Part shown: one piece after another, positions 18,935 to 29,546 of the stretch
How the letters are laid out: each line of letters opens with the position of its first letter
How positions within the stretch are numbered: position 1 is the stretch's first letter
Assembly: GCA_902557385.1 (NCBI GenBank)
Contig: CACDZF010000006.1
Coordinates: 1-50,785 of the forward strand
DNA: 50,785 bases
Origin: an uncultured Pelagibacteraceae bacterium
GTDB lineage: Bacteria; Pseudomonadota; Alphaproteobacteria; Pelagibacterales; Pelagibacteraceae
Reading direction: 5' to 3'
Translations under genes and position numbers: made by a program
The notes under the pieces: model-generated
Told to the model about the DNA's origin: nothing
What the model saw: the letters and a program-made list of their open reading frames with translations, nothing else
Database searches by the model: none

Positions 18935-19606
18935 CTAGTCTACTTTCCAATCAGTCGGAAATGTTACATAGTTAATTTGTAAACATCGTCTCTCTTTAAC
19001 TATTTCTTTTTTTTCCATACCATGCCAAGTATTTGGTCCACTTGTAAAAAAGTATCCATAATTATTTTTGTATGGGACAGTTTTAATTTTTTCTAATTTT
19101 TCATTATATAAATCTGTACCTAAATCCTCAGACTCATTTAATTTGTTAACAAATATTAGGCCCGATAATATTTTTTCTTCAATATCACAATGAGGTTTTA
19201 ACCAAAATCCTTTCCTATCGCAAATAACTTCAACTCTTACATATGAATTGGATAAATCTTTTTTAATTAGTTTGGAAAGTGTTTCGTAAGTTTTCTTTGA
19301 TTGTAATTCTTTAATAAATTTTACCAAATTAGGGAAATTTTTAGCATTTTCTTTAGTTACAAAGCATCTAAATTTTATAGCCTTACCGCCTGAGGCTATT
19401 CCTTTTCTAAATTCAGGTGCCCCCCCATCAATTGCTCTTGTTCCATCATAATTTAAATTATGTTCATTAACGTCAGCGATATCTGCTTTTATTATCTCTT
19501 GTATTGCATCTTCAGTTAATGGATCATTATATTCCCAATGCTCAAAAGGGATTTCAGATTTTTTTGATTTATTTAATATTGAATTAAGAAAAATCATGTT
19601 TTTCAA
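18935..19606 (-). CDS. 2OG-Fe(II) oxygenase-like protein, substrate unknown
   Basis: A 223-residue protein with the pattern of the 2-oxoglutarate- and iron-dependent dioxygenase fold: H139-x-D141 (in KPHCDIEE), distal H195 (in NTWHGMEK) and R206/R207 about a dozen residues later as candidate 2OG-binding arginines. There is no signal peptide. Its start overlaps the end of the ELM1-like gene by 23 nt, so the pair is co-expressed and probably acts in one pathway, perhaps modification of a glycan or surface molecule, but nothing in the sequence shows the substrate. Confidence 0.7.
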   Translation of the reverse strand: MKNMIFLNSILNKSKKSEIPFEHWEYNDPLTEDAIQEIIKADIADVNEHNLNYDGTRAIDGGAPEFRKGIASGGKAIKFRCFVTKENAKNFPNLVKFIKELQSKKTYETLSKLIKKDLSNSYVRVEVICDRKGFWLKPHCDIEEKILSGLIFVNKLNESEDLGTDLYNEKLEKIKTVPYKNNYGYFFTSGPNTWHGMEKKEIVKERRCLQINYVTFPTDWKVD

Positions 19607-20537
19607 TTTTATCTTTTATATAACTTGATATTCTTTGAGTTTCATCTAATTTTTCATAATTCCAATCCTCAACTGAAGTTCCAAGACTTTTAATAATATT
19701 TAAGCTCTCAAATAATTCAAAAAAGTCTTTAAACCTATTATTTTTCTTGATAGCTGGCATTTGTGCCACATATATTGGTTTGCCTGTTAAGGCTGCTTCT
19801 GAAATCATCGAAGTAGAGTCGCAAGTTACGATAATATGATCTGCTAGCTGTAAAGAAGATAAATAAGCTTTTTTATCTACATTGGGAATTACAATTTGAT
19901 GGTTATCAAAATAATTTTGAGCCATTTCAATAATTTTTTTGGGGGTTCTCATTGAAGGTATAATTATAGCCTGATAGTTATTTTGTATGAAGCTTTTCTT
20001 GACTCTAGAAAAAATACCATCAATTACACTTTCATTATAACTATAATATTTGTTTGGACCTCCAATAATAAATGAAACTATCTTTTTTTTTAGATCTACT
20101 TTAGATTTAAGATAATTTTGACTTAAAACTAGTTCATCTTTTGTCAAATAATGTATTGCGCCCTTGGTAGTTAAAACATTTGATCCAGTTATTCTGTCGT
20201 GTTCTGGTGCTACAACAAAATCAAAATTATTTAAAGATACTTTTGGGTCTTGAATATGAATATTGATAATTTTGCTTTTATATTTATTTTTTAAATATAG
20301 TGAAGGAATAACGCTTTTTCGACCACATGAAATTACAATATTAAAATATTGATTGATTTTATTTTTAAAAACAAAACTTTTGACCGGGGTTATCTTTGGA
20401 GGTAAAAATTTCCAAAAATTGTTAAGTTCAATTTTTTCGTGTATAAAATTTAAGTTCAGAGCTTTAGCTAACCCCTCAACTTGGCTTACCATTCCGTGCA
20501 TGCCTTCTGTTAATAATAAACCTTTTAATTTAGACAT
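19584..20537 (-). CDS. ELM1/DUF1022-family protein, glycosyltransferase-like
   Basis: A 317-residue member of the ELM1-like family found in alphaproteobacteria and plant mitochondria. The start has the family pattern EGMHGMVSQVEGLAKAL, and the C-terminal half has VTCDSTSMISEAALTGKPIY, which resembles the donor-binding site of GT-B glycosyltransferases. Plant ELM1 takes part in mitochondrial fission; the bacterial role is not established. It is 21 bp from the divergent trxB start and overlaps the oxygenase-like gene downstream. Confidence 0.85.
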   Translation of the reverse strand: MSKLKGLLLTEGMHGMVSQVEGLAKALNLNFIHEKIELNNFWKFLPPKITPVKSFVFKNKINQYFNIVISCGRKSVIPSLYLKNKYKSKIINIHIQDPKVSLNNFDFVVAPEHDRITGSNVLTTKGAIHYLTKDELVLSQNYLKSKVDLKKKIVSFIIGGPNKYYSYNESVIDGIFSRVKKSFIQNNYQAIIIPSMRTPKKIIEMAQNYFDNHQIVIPNVDKKAYLSSLQLADHIIVTCDSTSMISEAALTGKPIYVAQMPAIKKNNRFKDFFELFESLNIIKSLGTSVEDWNYEKLDETQRISSYIKDKIEKHDFS

Positions 20538-20558
20538 AAATTACTATATAGCTTTGAT

Positions 20559-21503
20559 ATGAATCAAAATCCAACTAAACACACAAAAGTGTTGATAATT
20601 GGATCTGGCCCAGCTGGATATACTGCTGCTGTTTATGCAGCAAGAGCAATGTTAAAACCTATAATGGTTTCTGGTATGGAGCCAGGAGGACAATTAACAA
20701 CCACAACTGATGTTGAAAATTATCCAGGATTTGCGAAAGTAATACAAGGTCCGTGGTTAATGGAACAAATGAAGGAACAGGCGGAAGCAGTTGGAACTGA
20801 GATGGTTCAGGATCAAATCTCATCCGTAAATTTAAAATCTAAACCTTTTGAGGCTATTGGAGATGGTGGTCAAAAATATACCGCAGATTCAATAATTATT
20901 TCAACAGGAGCACAAGCTAGATGGCTAAATATAGACTCTGAACAAAAATTTAGAGGTTTTGGAGTTTCTGCATGTGCAACATGTGACGGTTTTTTCTTTA
21001 AAGACAAAACAGTGGCTGTTGTTGGAGGGGGAAACGCAGCTGTCGAGGAGGCTATATTCCTTACAAAGTTTGCATCAAAGGTTCAATTAATTCACAGAAG
21101 AGACTCGCTGAGAGCAGAAAAAATGCTTCAAAAAAAATTAATGGATAATCAAAAAATTGAAATAATTTGGGACAGCGTAGTCGAAGAGGTGATTGGAGAC
21201 AATGAACCTAAAAATGTAAAGGGTTTAAAAATTAAAAATGTAAAAACTAATAAATTAGAAGAATTAAAAATAGATGGACTTTTCATTGCAATCGGGCACG
21301 ATCCTGCAACTAATTTATTTAAAGATCAATTAGATATGGATAAAGAAGGTTACTTAACAACAAAACCAGATTCTACAGAAACAAACGTACCTGGTGTATT
21401 TGCTGCAGGAGACGTAAAAGATAAAATTTTTAGACAAGCTGTTACTGCAGCAGGCATGGGTTGTATGGCTGCACTTGAAGCTGAAAAATTTTTATCTCAT
21501 TAG
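20559..21503 (+). CDS. trxB: Thioredoxin reductase TrxB
   Basis: A 314-residue flavoprotein that reduces thioredoxin with NADPH. The FAD-binding GSGPAGYTAAVYAARA is near the start, the redox-active CATC is at 139-142, the NADPH-binding GGGNAAVEEAIFL follows, and the C-terminal FAD site (GVFAAGDVKD) is intact. Length and order are standard for low-molecular-weight bacterial TrxB. Its promoter must lie partly within the divergent ELM1-like gene. Confidence 0.97.
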   Translation: MNQNPTKHTKVLIIGSGPAGYTAAVYAARAMLKPIMVSGMEPGGQLTTTTDVENYPGFAKVIQGPWLMEQMKEQAEAVGTEMVQDQISSVNLKSKPFEAIGDGGQKYTADSIIISTGAQARWLNIDSEQKFRGFGVSACATCDGFFFKDKTVAVVGGGNAAVEEAIFLTKFASKVQLIHRRDSLRAEKMLQKKLMDNQKIEIIWDSVVEEVIGDNEPKNVKGLKIKNVKTNKLEELKIDGLFIAIGHDPATNLFKDQLDMDKEGYLTTKPDSTETNVPGVFAAGDVKDKIFRQAVTAAGMGCMAALEAEKFLSH

Positions 21504-21571
21504 CAAAACATGCATAGCAGAAATCCAATATTAACCTTTCTTAATTTGGCATTGCTGCTAAATAATAAACT

Positions 21572-22594
21572 ATGAGTGATAAAGTCTTATTAACTGGTGT
21601 CAGTGGATGGATTGCAAAACATACTGCGATAGAATTATTAAATTCAGGTTATCAAGTTTTAGGAACGGTTAGAAACAAAAATTTAATAGCACAAACAAAA
21701 GAAACTATAAGTAAATATACTTCTATAGATAAATTGTCATTCATTGAATTAGATCTTTTAAAAGATGATGGATGGAATGAAGCAGCAAAAGGATGTAAAT
21801 ATATAATGCACATTGCTTCTCCTTTTCCTATGAAAGTTTCAAATAATAGAGATAGTTTATTACCAGTTGCAGTAGATGGAACTTTAAGGGTTTTAAATGC
21901 TAGTTTAAATGCTGATGTAGAGCAAATAATTATAACTTCCTCTATCGTAGCAATGTTTAGAAAGCCTAATAGAAGTAATCCTTATTCATTTGGAGAAAAT
22001 GATTGGACTGATGTTAATTGGATTGAGGGTGTGAGTGATTATTTTTTATCGAAAACAAAGGCTGAAAGAGCTGCTTGGGATTTTATGGAAAGCAAAGGAT
22101 TAAAAAATAAATTAACATCAATTAATCCAGGCGGTGTATTCGGTGATGCATTGGATAAAAAAGGTGGCACATCAATCGAATATGTAAGACAATTTATGAA
22201 GGGTAAATTTCCAGGTGCACCTAAATTTGCAGTTTTAATTTCTGACGTAAAAGATATAGCAAAGGCACATGTTGCTTGCATTGGAAATAGCAAAGTTGGT
22301 GGAAGGAGGTTAATTGTTGGTAAAGAAGTAAAAAAACTAGTTGAATTATCTCAATTGATGGCTGAGGCAATGCCTGAGTATGCAAAGAAGCTTCCCAAAA
22401 AAGAACTGCCAAATTTTATGGTTAAATTAATTAGTTATTTAGACTCGAGCGCTAAAACAATGATACCGGATCTAGGAATTTTAATGCAAACTGACACAAC
22501 TTATGCTGAGGAGTTATTAGGTTTTAAATTTAAACCTGCAAAAGGTTGTATATCTGAGAATGCTAAATCAGTTGTAAGACTTGGTTTAGTCTAA
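21572..22594 (+). CDS. Extended SDR NAD(P)-dependent reductase, DFR/aldehyde-reductase-like
   Basis: A 340-residue extended short-chain dehydrogenase. The cofactor loop is TGVSGWIAKH near residue 8, the catalytic pair is in YFLSK, and SINPGGVFG matches the family of dihydroflavonol-4-reductase-like aldehyde and ketone reductases. The physiological substrate cannot be told from sequence. It is preceded by a 68-bp gap after trxB and overlaps the convergent aspartate aminotransferase gene by 9 bp. Confidence 0.88.
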   Translation: MSDKVLLTGVSGWIAKHTAIELLNSGYQVLGTVRNKNLIAQTKETISKYTSIDKLSFIELDLLKDDGWNEAAKGCKYIMHIASPFPMKVSNNRDSLLPVAVDGTLRVLNASLNADVEQIIITSSIVAMFRKPNRSNPYSFGENDWTDVNWIEGVSDYFLSKTKAERAAWDFMESKGLKNKLTSINPGGVFGDALDKKGGTSIEYVRQFMKGKFPGAPKFAVLISDVKDIAKAHVACIGNSKVGGRRLIVGKEVKKLVELSQLMAEAMPEYAKKLPKKELPNFMVKLISYLDSSAKTMIPDLGILMQTDTTYAEELLGFKFKPAKGCISENAKSVVRLGLV

Positions 22595-23773
22595 ATTATT
22601 GCAAAAAGATTTTATTCTCTCCATTGCTATTTTTAACTTTTGCATTGATGTGGCATAAGAAATTCTAAAATAACCAGGTGAACCAAAAGCTGATCCTTGA
22701 ACGACAGCTACATTTGCCTTTTCTAAAAGCTTTTCAACAAATTCACTATCTGTTTTTAGTTTTGTCTTTTTACCTAATAATTTTTTGCAACTTGGAAAGA
22801 CATAAAAAGCGCCATTAGGAGTTAAACAATTAATTCCTTTTATTTTGTTTAAACTTCTTACTACAAAATCTCTTCTTTTTTTAAACTCTTTTGATCTTAC
22901 TTTTATAAAATTTTGAGTTCCATTTAAAGCTTCAACGGCTGCTGCTTGACTTACTGAAGATGGATTTGAAGTTGATTGAGATTGAACCTTACGAATTGCT
23001 TTAATTATTTCTTTTGGTCCTCCCGCATAACCTATTCTCCATCCTGTCATAGCATAAGATTTACTTACGCCATTCATGGTAAGAGTTCTGTTTTTTAAAC
23101 TGGGTATTTGAGCAATTGTGAAAAACTTATCTTTATCATACGTGATATGCTCATAAATATCATCACTTAAAATTTGAATTTTCTTATATTTAATTAATAC
23201 TTGAGATAATTTTTTTATCTCTGTTTTTGTATAACTTGCACCTGTAGGATTTGATGGTGAATTTAATATTAGCCATTTTGTTTTTTTAGAAATTGCTCTT
23301 CTTAATTTTTGTGGTGTTAGTTTAAAATTATCTGACTCATTACATTTAACAATTTTTGGTTTACCGCCTGCTAGCAAAACCATATCAGGATAAGAAACCC
23401 AAAAAGGTGCTGGAATAATTACTTCATCTCCTCTATTTAGGGTTGCCATGAATGCATTGTAAAGAACTTGCTTACCACCTGTTCCTACAGTTACTTCTTC
23501 GTTTGAGTACCTCAAATTATTTTCTTTTTTAAATTTTCTAATTATTGCTTTTTTTAAAGCTGGCGTTCCATCAACTGCTGTATATTTGGTATCACCTCCT
23601 CTAATTGCTTTTATGGCAGCATTCTTAATATTATTTGGTGTATCGAAATCTGGCTCTCCTGCTCCTAGTCCAATCACATCTTTCCCTGCTGCTCTCAATT
23701 CTCTGGCTTTTTGAGTAACAGCTATAGTTGGTGATGGTTTAATCCTTTTTAAATTGTCCGATATTATGCTCAT
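22586..23773 (-). CDS. aatA: Aspartate aminotransferase, class I (alphaproteobacterial AatA type)
   Basis: A 395-residue fold-type I aminotransferase that exchanges amino groups between aspartate and 2-oxoglutarate using pyridoxal phosphate. K238 in GVSKSYAMTGWRIGY is the Schiff-base lysine, and NSPSNPTGA is the conserved substrate-loop segment. The N-terminus (ISDNLKRIKPSPTIAV) is typical of the 1b subgroup in alphaproteobacteria, some members of which also act on prephenate; that is possible here but not shown. It is divergent from uvrB with 36 bp between starts. Confidence 0.93.
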   Translation of the reverse strand: MSIISDNLKRIKPSPTIAVTQKARELRAAGKDVIGLGAGEPDFDTPNNIKNAAIKAIRGGDTKYTAVDGTPALKKAIIRKFKKENNLRYSNEEVTVGTGGKQVLYNAFMATLNRGDEVIIPAPFWVSYPDMVLLAGGKPKIVKCNESDNFKLTPQKLRRAISKKTKWLILNSPSNPTGASYTKTEIKKLSQVLIKYKKIQILSDDIYEHITYDKDKFFTIAQIPSLKNRTLTMNGVSKSYAMTGWRIGYAGGPKEIIKAIRKVQSQSTSNPSSVSQAAAVEALNGTQNFIKVRSKEFKKRRDFVVRSLNKIKGINCLTPNGAFYVFPSCKKLLGKKTKLKTDSEFVEKLLEKANVAVVQGSAFGSPGYFRISYATSMQKLKIAMERIKSFCNNLD

Positions 23774-23809
23774 TGAAATATAAAATTATTCTACTACGTT
23801 GTTTAATAT

Positions 23810-25984
23810 ATGGAAAATACTTATCAAGATTTAATTACAGATATTCAGAGTAAAAATCCAAAAATTAGTGGAAAACTTGAGGGTGGTAAAAAATTCAAAA
23901 TTAAATCTGATTTTAAACCTGCTGGAGATCAGCCAGAGGCTATAAAAAAATTGGTTCAAAGTGCCAATAAAGGAGAGTTTAATCAAGTTCTTCTTGGAGT
24001 CACGGGATCTGGAAAAACTTTTACAATGGCTAAAATTATTGAAGAAACAAATAGACCCGCTTTAATATTAGCACCTAATAAAACTTTGGCGGCTCAGCTT
24101 TACGGGGAAATGAAAAGTTTTTTTCCAGAAAATGCAGTTGAATATTTCGTATCCTATTATGATTATTATACACCTGAAGCATATGTTCCAAGATCAGATA
24201 CTTATATCGAAAAAGAGGCTTCTATTAATGAACAAATTGATAGAATGAGACACTCTGCAACTAGATCTTTGCTCGAAAGGGATGACGTTTTAATTGTAGC
24301 TAGTGTTTCATGTATTTACGGACTTGGATCTGTTGAAGCTTACAGCAAGATGACTTTAACGCTTCAAAAAAATTATGATTATAATAGAGAACAAATAATT
24401 AAATCTTTAGTTGCACTTCAATACAAAAGAAATGATCAGAACTTTTATAGGGGGACCTTTAGGGCTAGAGGAGAATATCTTGAAATTTTTCCTTCTCATT
24501 TAGAAGACAGAGCTTGGCGATTAAGTTTGTTTGGAGATAAACTTGAAAAAATCGAAGAATTTGATCCATTAACTGGAGATCAAGTTAGAGATTTAAATTT
24601 AGTAAAAGTTTATGCTAACAGTCATTACATCACACCAAAACCTACAATTGAACAAGCAATTATAAATATTAGAAAAGAACTAGAGCTAACACTTAAAAAA
24701 CATAAAGCTGAAAATAAACTACTAGAGGCACAAAGATTAGAGGAAAGAACTAAATTCGATTTAGAGATGATTGAAGCAACCGGATCTTGTGCCGGAATTG
24801 AGAATTACTCAAGATTTTTATCTGGAAGAAAACCTGGTGAACCACCACCAACTTTATTTGAATATTTTCCAGATAATACTTTAATTTTTGTAGATGAGTG
24901 TCACGTAACAGTTCCTCAGCTAAATGGAATGTTTAAAGGAGACAGGTCTAGAAAAAGTACACTTGCAGAGTATGGTTTCAGATTGCCTTCATGTATGGAT
25001 AACAGGCCACTAAAATTTGAAGAATGGGACTTAATGAGGACACAAACAATATTCGTTTCTGCAACTCCAGGACCATGGGAACTTGAGCAAACAAAAGGTA
25101 AATTTATAGACCAAGTTATCAGGCCTACAGGTTTAATAGACCCAGAAGTAGAAATAAGACCAGCTAAAAATCAAGTTGATGATCTTATGTATGAATGTAA
25201 AAAAGTTGTAGAAAAAAATCATAGAGTTCTTGTAACAACACTTACAAAAAAAATGGCAGAAGATTTAACTGAGTATCTTCACGAAAATGGAATTAAAGTA
25301 AGATACCTTCACTCTGATATAGACACACTTGAAAGAATTGAAATTATGAGAGATCTTAGAATGGGTGTCTTTGATGTTTTGGTTGGAATTAATCTATTAA
25401 GAGAGGGTCTTGATATTCCAGAATGTTCTTTAGTTGGAATATTAGATGCTGACAAAGAAGGTTTTTTAAGATCAGAAACTTCACTAATACAAACAATTGG
25501 AAGAGCTGCAAGAAATATAGAGGGAAGAGTTATTCTTTATGCCGACAAAGAAACAAAAAGTATTAAAAAAGCACTTGAAGAGACGAATAGAAGAAGGCAA
25601 ATACAATTAGAGTATAACAAAAAAAATAATATTAGCGCTACTTCAGTTAAGAAAGAAATTAGTGATATTTTAGAAAGTGTTTATGAGAAGGATTATGTAA
25701 AAGTAAGTGAAAATTCAAATATTGGGGGTAATCTTAAAAAACATTTAAAAGGATTAAATAAAAAAATGAAGGATGCTGCATCAAATCTAGAATTCGAGGA
25801 AGCAGCAAAAATTAGAGACGAAATAAGAAAATTGGAGGCTACAGAATTAGAAATAACTTTAAATCCAAAAATAAGACAGTACGATGTCAAAAATAGATTA
25901 TATCCAAAGGGCAGATCAACTTTAGGGATGCCTGGAACAAAGGTCAAACAAAAGAGAGATAAAAAATGGAAGCCAAAAAGATAA
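23810..25984 (+). CDS. uvrB: Excinuclease ABC subunit UvrB
   Basis: The 724-residue damage-verifying helicase of nucleotide excision repair. The Walker A loop GVTGSGKT ends at residue 70, the beta-hairpin region around [12 protein letters not shown] inserts into damaged DNA, DECH forms motif II, and the C-terminal UVR domain ([13 protein letters not shown]) recruits UvrC. There are about 30 extra N-terminal residues before the usual family start. uvrC lies 1.1 kb downstream on the same strand. The next gene overlaps its 3' end by 19 nt. Confidence 0.98.
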   Translation: MENTYQDLITDIQSKNPKISGKLEGGKKFKIKSDFKPAGDQPEAIKKLVQSANKGEFNQVLLGVTGSGKTFTMAKIIEETNRPALILAPNKTLAAQLYGEMKSFFPENAVEYFVSYYDYYTPEAYVPRSDTYIEKEASINEQIDRMRHSATRSLLERDDVLIVASVSCIYGLGSVEAYSKMTLTLQKNYDYNREQIIKSLVALQYKRNDQNFYRGTFRARGEYLEIFPSHLEDRAWRLSLFGDKLEKIEEFDPLTGDQVRDLNLVKVYANSHYITPKPTIEQAIINIRKELELTLKKHKAENKLLEAQRLEERTKFDLEMIEATGSCAGIENYSRFLSGRKPGEPPPTLFEYFPDNTLIFVDECHVTVPQLNGMFKGDRSRKSTLAEYGFRLPSCMDNRPLKFEEWDLMRTQTIFVSATPGPWELEQTKGKFIDQVIRPTGLIDPEVEIRPAKNQVDDLMYECKKVVEKNHRVLVTTLTKKMAEDLTEYLHENGIKVRYLHSDIDTLERIEIMRDLRMGVFDVLVGINLLREGLDIPECSLVGILDADKEGFLRSETSLIQTIGRAARNIEGRVILYADKETKSIKKALEETNRRRQIQLEYNKKNNISATSVKKEISDILESVYEKDYVKVSENSNIGGNLKKHLKGLNKKMKDAASNLEFEEAAKIRDEIRKLEATELEITLNPKIRQYDVKNRLYPKGRSTLGMPGTKVKQKRDKKWKPKR

Positions 25985-26721
25985 TAATAACAGGTGGAGC
26001 AACACGGATTGGCGCAGCGATCGCTAAAAAATTATCTGGACCTGGAAAAGAAATAATCATTCATTACAATAAATCAAAGCAAAAAGCTGAAAATTTAAAA
26101 AATGAACTATCAAAAAATCAAACAAAAATTTTTCTGGTCAAAGGTGACCTAAGTAAAGAAAAAGATTTAAATAAAATAGTAAAATTTGCTAAATCTAAAT
26201 TGAAGTATTTTGATTGCTTAATTAATAACGCTTCATTATTCGAAAATGACAAGATTGAAAATTTTACCACAAATAGCTGGGGACGCCATTTAAGAACTAA
26301 TTTAAGAACACCAGCATTGCTATCTAAAGAATTTGCTAAAAATATTAGAGGTAAAAATAACAATATAATTAACATTATTGATCAAAGAATTTTTAAACTA
26401 ACACCATTTTTCTTTTCTTACACAATTAGTAAAACTGGACTTTTCACTCTTACAAAGACTAGTGCTATGAGTTTAGCTCCAAATATACGTGTAAATGGTA
26501 TTGCACCTGGTCCAACTTTAAAAAACAAAAGACAATCAGATAAGCATTTTAAAAAACAATATTTGGCAACTCTATTAAAAAAACAAGTAGATGTAAGTGA
26601 AATTTGTAATGCTGTCGAATTTTTTATCAAGAATAGGTCAATTACAGGACAAGTAATTTCTATAGATAGTGGTCAGAGTTTAAACTGGCAAACTCCTGAT
26701 ATAATGGGAGGAAAAGAATGA
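25966..26721 (+). CDS. SDR oxidoreductase, probable pteridine reductase (FolM/PTR1-like)
   Basis: A 251-residue classical SDR. The cofactor loop TGGATRIG fits the TGx3RxG form seen in pteridine reductases, in which Arg favours NADPH. NNAS and the YTISK catalytic pair follow, then GIAPGPTL. The gene overlaps folB by 4 nt, so its likely substrate is dihydrobiopterin, dihydromonapterin or dihydrofolate, complementing folate synthesis. That is inferred from motif and neighbour. Whether a conventional folA or thyX exists elsewhere in this genome cannot be seen. Confidence 0.82.
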   Translation: MEAKKIIITGGATRIGAAIAKKLSGPGKEIIIHYNKSKQKAENLKNELSKNQTKIFLVKGDLSKEKDLNKIVKFAKSKLKYFDCLINNASLFENDKIENFTTNSWGRHLRTNLRTPALLSKEFAKNIRGKNNNIINIIDQRIFKLTPFFFSYTISKTGLFTLTKTSAMSLAPNIRVNGIAPGPTLKNKRQSDKHFKKQYLATLLKKQVDVSEICNAVEFFIKNRSITGQVISIDSGQSLNWQTPDIMGGKE

Positions 26722-27137
26722 AAAAAAGCAATCTCAAAGTTATTAAGCTAGGTAAATCTTTATTTAATTATGAAAAAAAAGTTTTAATTAAAGAATTAAT
26801 TTTAGATTTAAAACTTGGATACTATGAATTTGAAAAAGAAAAAGCCCAAAAAGTAAAATTTAATCTAGAAATAGATTATAAGGATAAAAAGCCCACAAAT
26901 GACAGGGATTTAAAGTCAATTGTAAACTACGGCAAAATTGTAAAATTGGTTAAAAAATTAGTTAAAAATAAACATTATAATTTCTTAGAGACCTTGGCGG
27001 AAGACGTTTTTGATGAATTATTTAAAGATAAAAGAATTGACAAAATAACTCTTAAAATCGAAAAATTGGAAATTTTAAAAGACTGTTCATCTGTTGGAAT
27101 TCAAATTTCTAAAAAAAGAAGTCATGAAAAAATCTGA
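26718..27137 (+). CDS. folB: Dihydroneopterin aldolase FolB
   Basis: A 139-residue FolB that cleaves dihydroneopterin to the hydroxymethyl-dihydropterin used for folate. The core begins after about 20 extra residues with [25 protein letters not shown]-type strands, followed by the VNYGKIVK segment and [14 protein letters not shown]; the catalytic lysine is probably in the [12 protein letters not shown] region. It sits between the SDR (4-nt overlap) and uvrC (14-nt overlap), in one dense plus-strand unit. Confidence 0.88.
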   Translation: MKKSNLKVIKLGKSLFNYEKKVLIKELILDLKLGYYEFEKEKAQKVKFNLEIDYKDKKPTNDRDLKSIVNYGKIVKLVKKLVKNKHYNFLETLAEDVFDELFKDKRIDKITLKIEKLEILKDCSSVGIQISKKRSHEKI

Positions 27138-28959
27138 TTTTGGTAAAGAAGTAATTAAAAAAGAACTGCCCGTAATACCAAAACTACCAGGTATTTATAG
27201 AATGCTGAATGAAAAAAATGAAATTTTATATGTGGGAAAAGCAAAAAATCTGCCTAATAGATTAAAATCTTATGTAACAGAGAGAAATCACATTATTAGG
27301 ACAGAAAGAATGCTATCTCAAACAAAAAAGATTGAAATAACCACAACATCAAATGAGAGCGAAGCCTTATTGTTAGAAGCAAATTTAATCAAAAAATATA
27401 AACCTAAATTTAATATTCTTTTAAGAGACGATAAATCATTCCCTTTTATTTATATAGGCAGCAAAGATAAATGGCCTCAAATTACTAAACATAGAGGTAA
27501 AAAAACAAAAGATGGATTCTTTTTTGGTCCTTTTGCATCAGCTGGGTCTGCAAATTGGACTATAAAAATGATCCAAAAAATTTTCCAATTGAGAGTTTGT
27601 GATGATACAGTTTTTAAAAACCGCGAAAGGCCATGTATTTTATATCAAATTAAAAGATGCTCGGGTCCTTGCGTTGGAAATGTAAATGAAGCTGACTACA
27701 GAAAAACTGTAGAAGACGCAATAGAGTTTGTTTCGGGAAAGTCTAGAAAAATTCAAAAAAATCTTTCAAATCAAATGGAAAAGGCAAGCGAAGAGCTTGA
27801 TTTTGAAAAAGCCACAATCTTAAGAGATAGAATTAAATCTTTAAATATTATTCAGTCGTCTCAAAGAATTAATGAAGCAAATTTAGTAGAGGCAGACGTT
27901 ATCGCTGGTTATAAAGAGTCGGGAAAAACATGTATACAAGTTTTCTTTTATAGATCAAAACAAAACTGGGGAAATCAGGCCTTTTTTCCAAAACATGATA
28001 CAGATGAAAGTATAGAAAATATAATTAATTCTTTTATTGCGCAATTTTATGAAAATAAAAATGTTCCACAAAATATAATTTTAAGTCACCAAATAAAAGA
28101 AAGGTTATTAATTGAAAAAACATTATCTCAAAAAGAAAATAAAAACATAAATATTTCTGTTGCAAAAAAAGGATCTAAATTAAAAGTCATAGACTTGGCA
28201 CTAAATAATGCGAAAGATAGTTTAAATAGAAAACTTTATGAAAGCCAAAATAATAAAAATCTATTTGAGGAAGTTTCCCAAAAATTCAACTTGCAAACAA
28301 ATATTAACTTGGTTGAAGTTTATGATAACAGTCATATTCAGGGGAGTCACAGTGTTGGTGCTTTGATAACTTATGGTGAAGAGGGTTTTATTAAAAAAAG
28401 ATATAGAAAGTTTAATATCAAAATACAAAAAAATGAGAAAGATGATTATGGAATGATAAAAGAAGTGCTAAATAGAAGATTTAAAAGAGCTATACAAGAA
28501 AAAGATAACTATCTAACATTTCCAGACTTAGTATTAATAGATGGTGGAAAAGGCCAATATTCTGCAGCTAGAGAAACCATAAATGAATTAGGCCTATATG
28601 ATATGCCTATAATTGCTATCGCTAAAGGCAAGTTTAGAAACAGTGGGAATGAAAAATTTTTTCACAACGGAAAAGAGTATGGTTTTGAAAAAAACGACCC
28701 TACCCTTTTCTTTCTTCAAAGACTTAGAGATGAGGCTCACAGATTTGCAATAAGCGCGCATAGAGCAAAAAGGAAAAAAGCACTAAGCAGGTCTCTTTTA
28801 GATCAAATTAATGGCATTGGATCTATAAGAAAAAGAGCCTTATTAAATCACTTTGGGTCAGCTCGAGCAGTAGAATCTGCAAGCCTAGATGAAATTAAGT
28901 CAGTCGAGGGAGTTGAAGAAAAAGTTGCTAAAAAGATATATAATTTTTTTCACGAATAA
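27124..28959 (+). CDS. uvrC: Excinuclease ABC subunit UvrC
   Basis: The dual-incision nuclease of nucleotide excision repair, 611 residues from ATG 27124. An in-frame TTG 30 nt upstream would extend into folB and is less likely. The N-terminal GIY-YIG domain ([18 protein letters not shown]) makes the 3' cut, the UVR motif ([14 protein letters not shown]) contacts UvrB, the RNase H-like domain ([21 protein letters not shown]) makes the 5' cut, and tandem helix-hairpin-helix motifs end the protein. pgsA starts 2 bp after its stop. Confidence 0.97.
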   Translation: MKKSDFGKEVIKKELPVIPKLPGIYRMLNEKNEILYVGKAKNLPNRLKSYVTERNHIIRTERMLSQTKKIEITTTSNESEALLLEANLIKKYKPKFNILLRDDKSFPFIYIGSKDKWPQITKHRGKKTKDGFFFGPFASAGSANWTIKMIQKIFQLRVCDDTVFKNRERPCILYQIKRCSGPCVGNVNEADYRKTVEDAIEFVSGKSRKIQKNLSNQMEKASEELDFEKATILRDRIKSLNIIQSSQRINEANLVEADVIAGYKESGKTCIQVFFYRSKQNWGNQAFFPKHDTDESIENIINSFIAQFYENKNVPQNIILSHQIKERLLIEKTLSQKENKNINISVAKKGSKLKVIDLALNNAKDSLNRKLYESQNNKNLFEEVSQKFNLQTNINLVEVYDNSHIQGSHSVGALITYGEEGFIKKRYRKFNIKIQKNEKDDYGMIKEVLNRRFKRAIQEKDNYLTFPDLVLIDGGKGQYSAARETINELGLYDMPIIAIAKGKFRNSGNEKFFHNGKEYGFEKNDPTLFFLQRLRDEAHRFAISAHRAKRKKALSRSLLDQINGIGSIRKRALLNHFGSARAVESASLDEIKSVEGVEEKVAKKIYNFFHE

Positions 28960-28961
28960 TT

Positions 28962-29546
28962 ATGAAAATAAAAATACCAAATATACTAACTATTGGCAGA
29001 ATAATAATTGTTCCTATCTTTGTTTTTTCTTTTTATCTTCCAGGCTTCTATGGAGATGTAATTCCTTTTGCTCTATTTATTATAGCTTCATTCACTGATT
29101 TTCTAGATGGATTGTTAGCAAGAATGTTTAAAGAAGAGTCAAAGCTCGGCGAACTTTTAGATCCAATAGCAGACAAAATCATTGTTGCTGCTGCACTTAT
29201 ACTTTTAGTAATGGATGGAACAATTAAAAACTTCGAAGTAATCGCAGCTATAATAATTTTAACAAGAGAAATTTTAATATCTGGTTTAAGAGAATTTTTG
29301 GCTAAAGGACAGATTAAACTGCCAGTTTCAAATCTAGCAAAATTAAAAACTTTCTTACAAATGTTTTCTATTGCAATTTTGTTAACAGGCGAAACAGGGA
29401 AAAAAATAATAAATTTTCAAGATTATGATGCTCAAACTATAGGAATAATTTTATTATGGTTTTCTGCATTTTTAACTTTGTACACAGGCTATGAATATAT
29501 AATAAAAGGGATAGATCACGCAATATCTGAGGACGAAAAAAATTAA
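28962..29546 (+). CDS. pgsA: CDP-diacylglycerol-glycerol-3-phosphate 3-phosphatidyltransferase PgsA
   Basis: A 194-residue integral membrane enzyme that makes phosphatidylglycerol phosphate, the precursor of phosphatidylglycerol and cardiolipin. The CDP-alcohol phosphotransferase signature DG-x2-AR-x8-G-x3-D-x3-D is complete, running from DGLLAR through KLGELLDPIAD. Several hydrophobic helices fit the family. It closes the uvrB-to-pgsA plus-strand run and overlaps the convergent ilvE by 4 bp, the two stop codons sharing TTAA. Confidence 0.96.
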   Translation: MKIKIPNILTIGRIIIVPIFVFSFYLPGFYGDVIPFALFIIASFTDFLDGLLARMFKEESKLGELLDPIADKIIVAAALILLVMDGTIKNFEVIAAIIILTREILISGLREFLAKGQIKLPVSNLAKLKTFLQMFSIAILLTGETGKKIINFQDYDAQTIGIILLWFSAFLTLYTGYEYIIKGIDHAISEDEKN

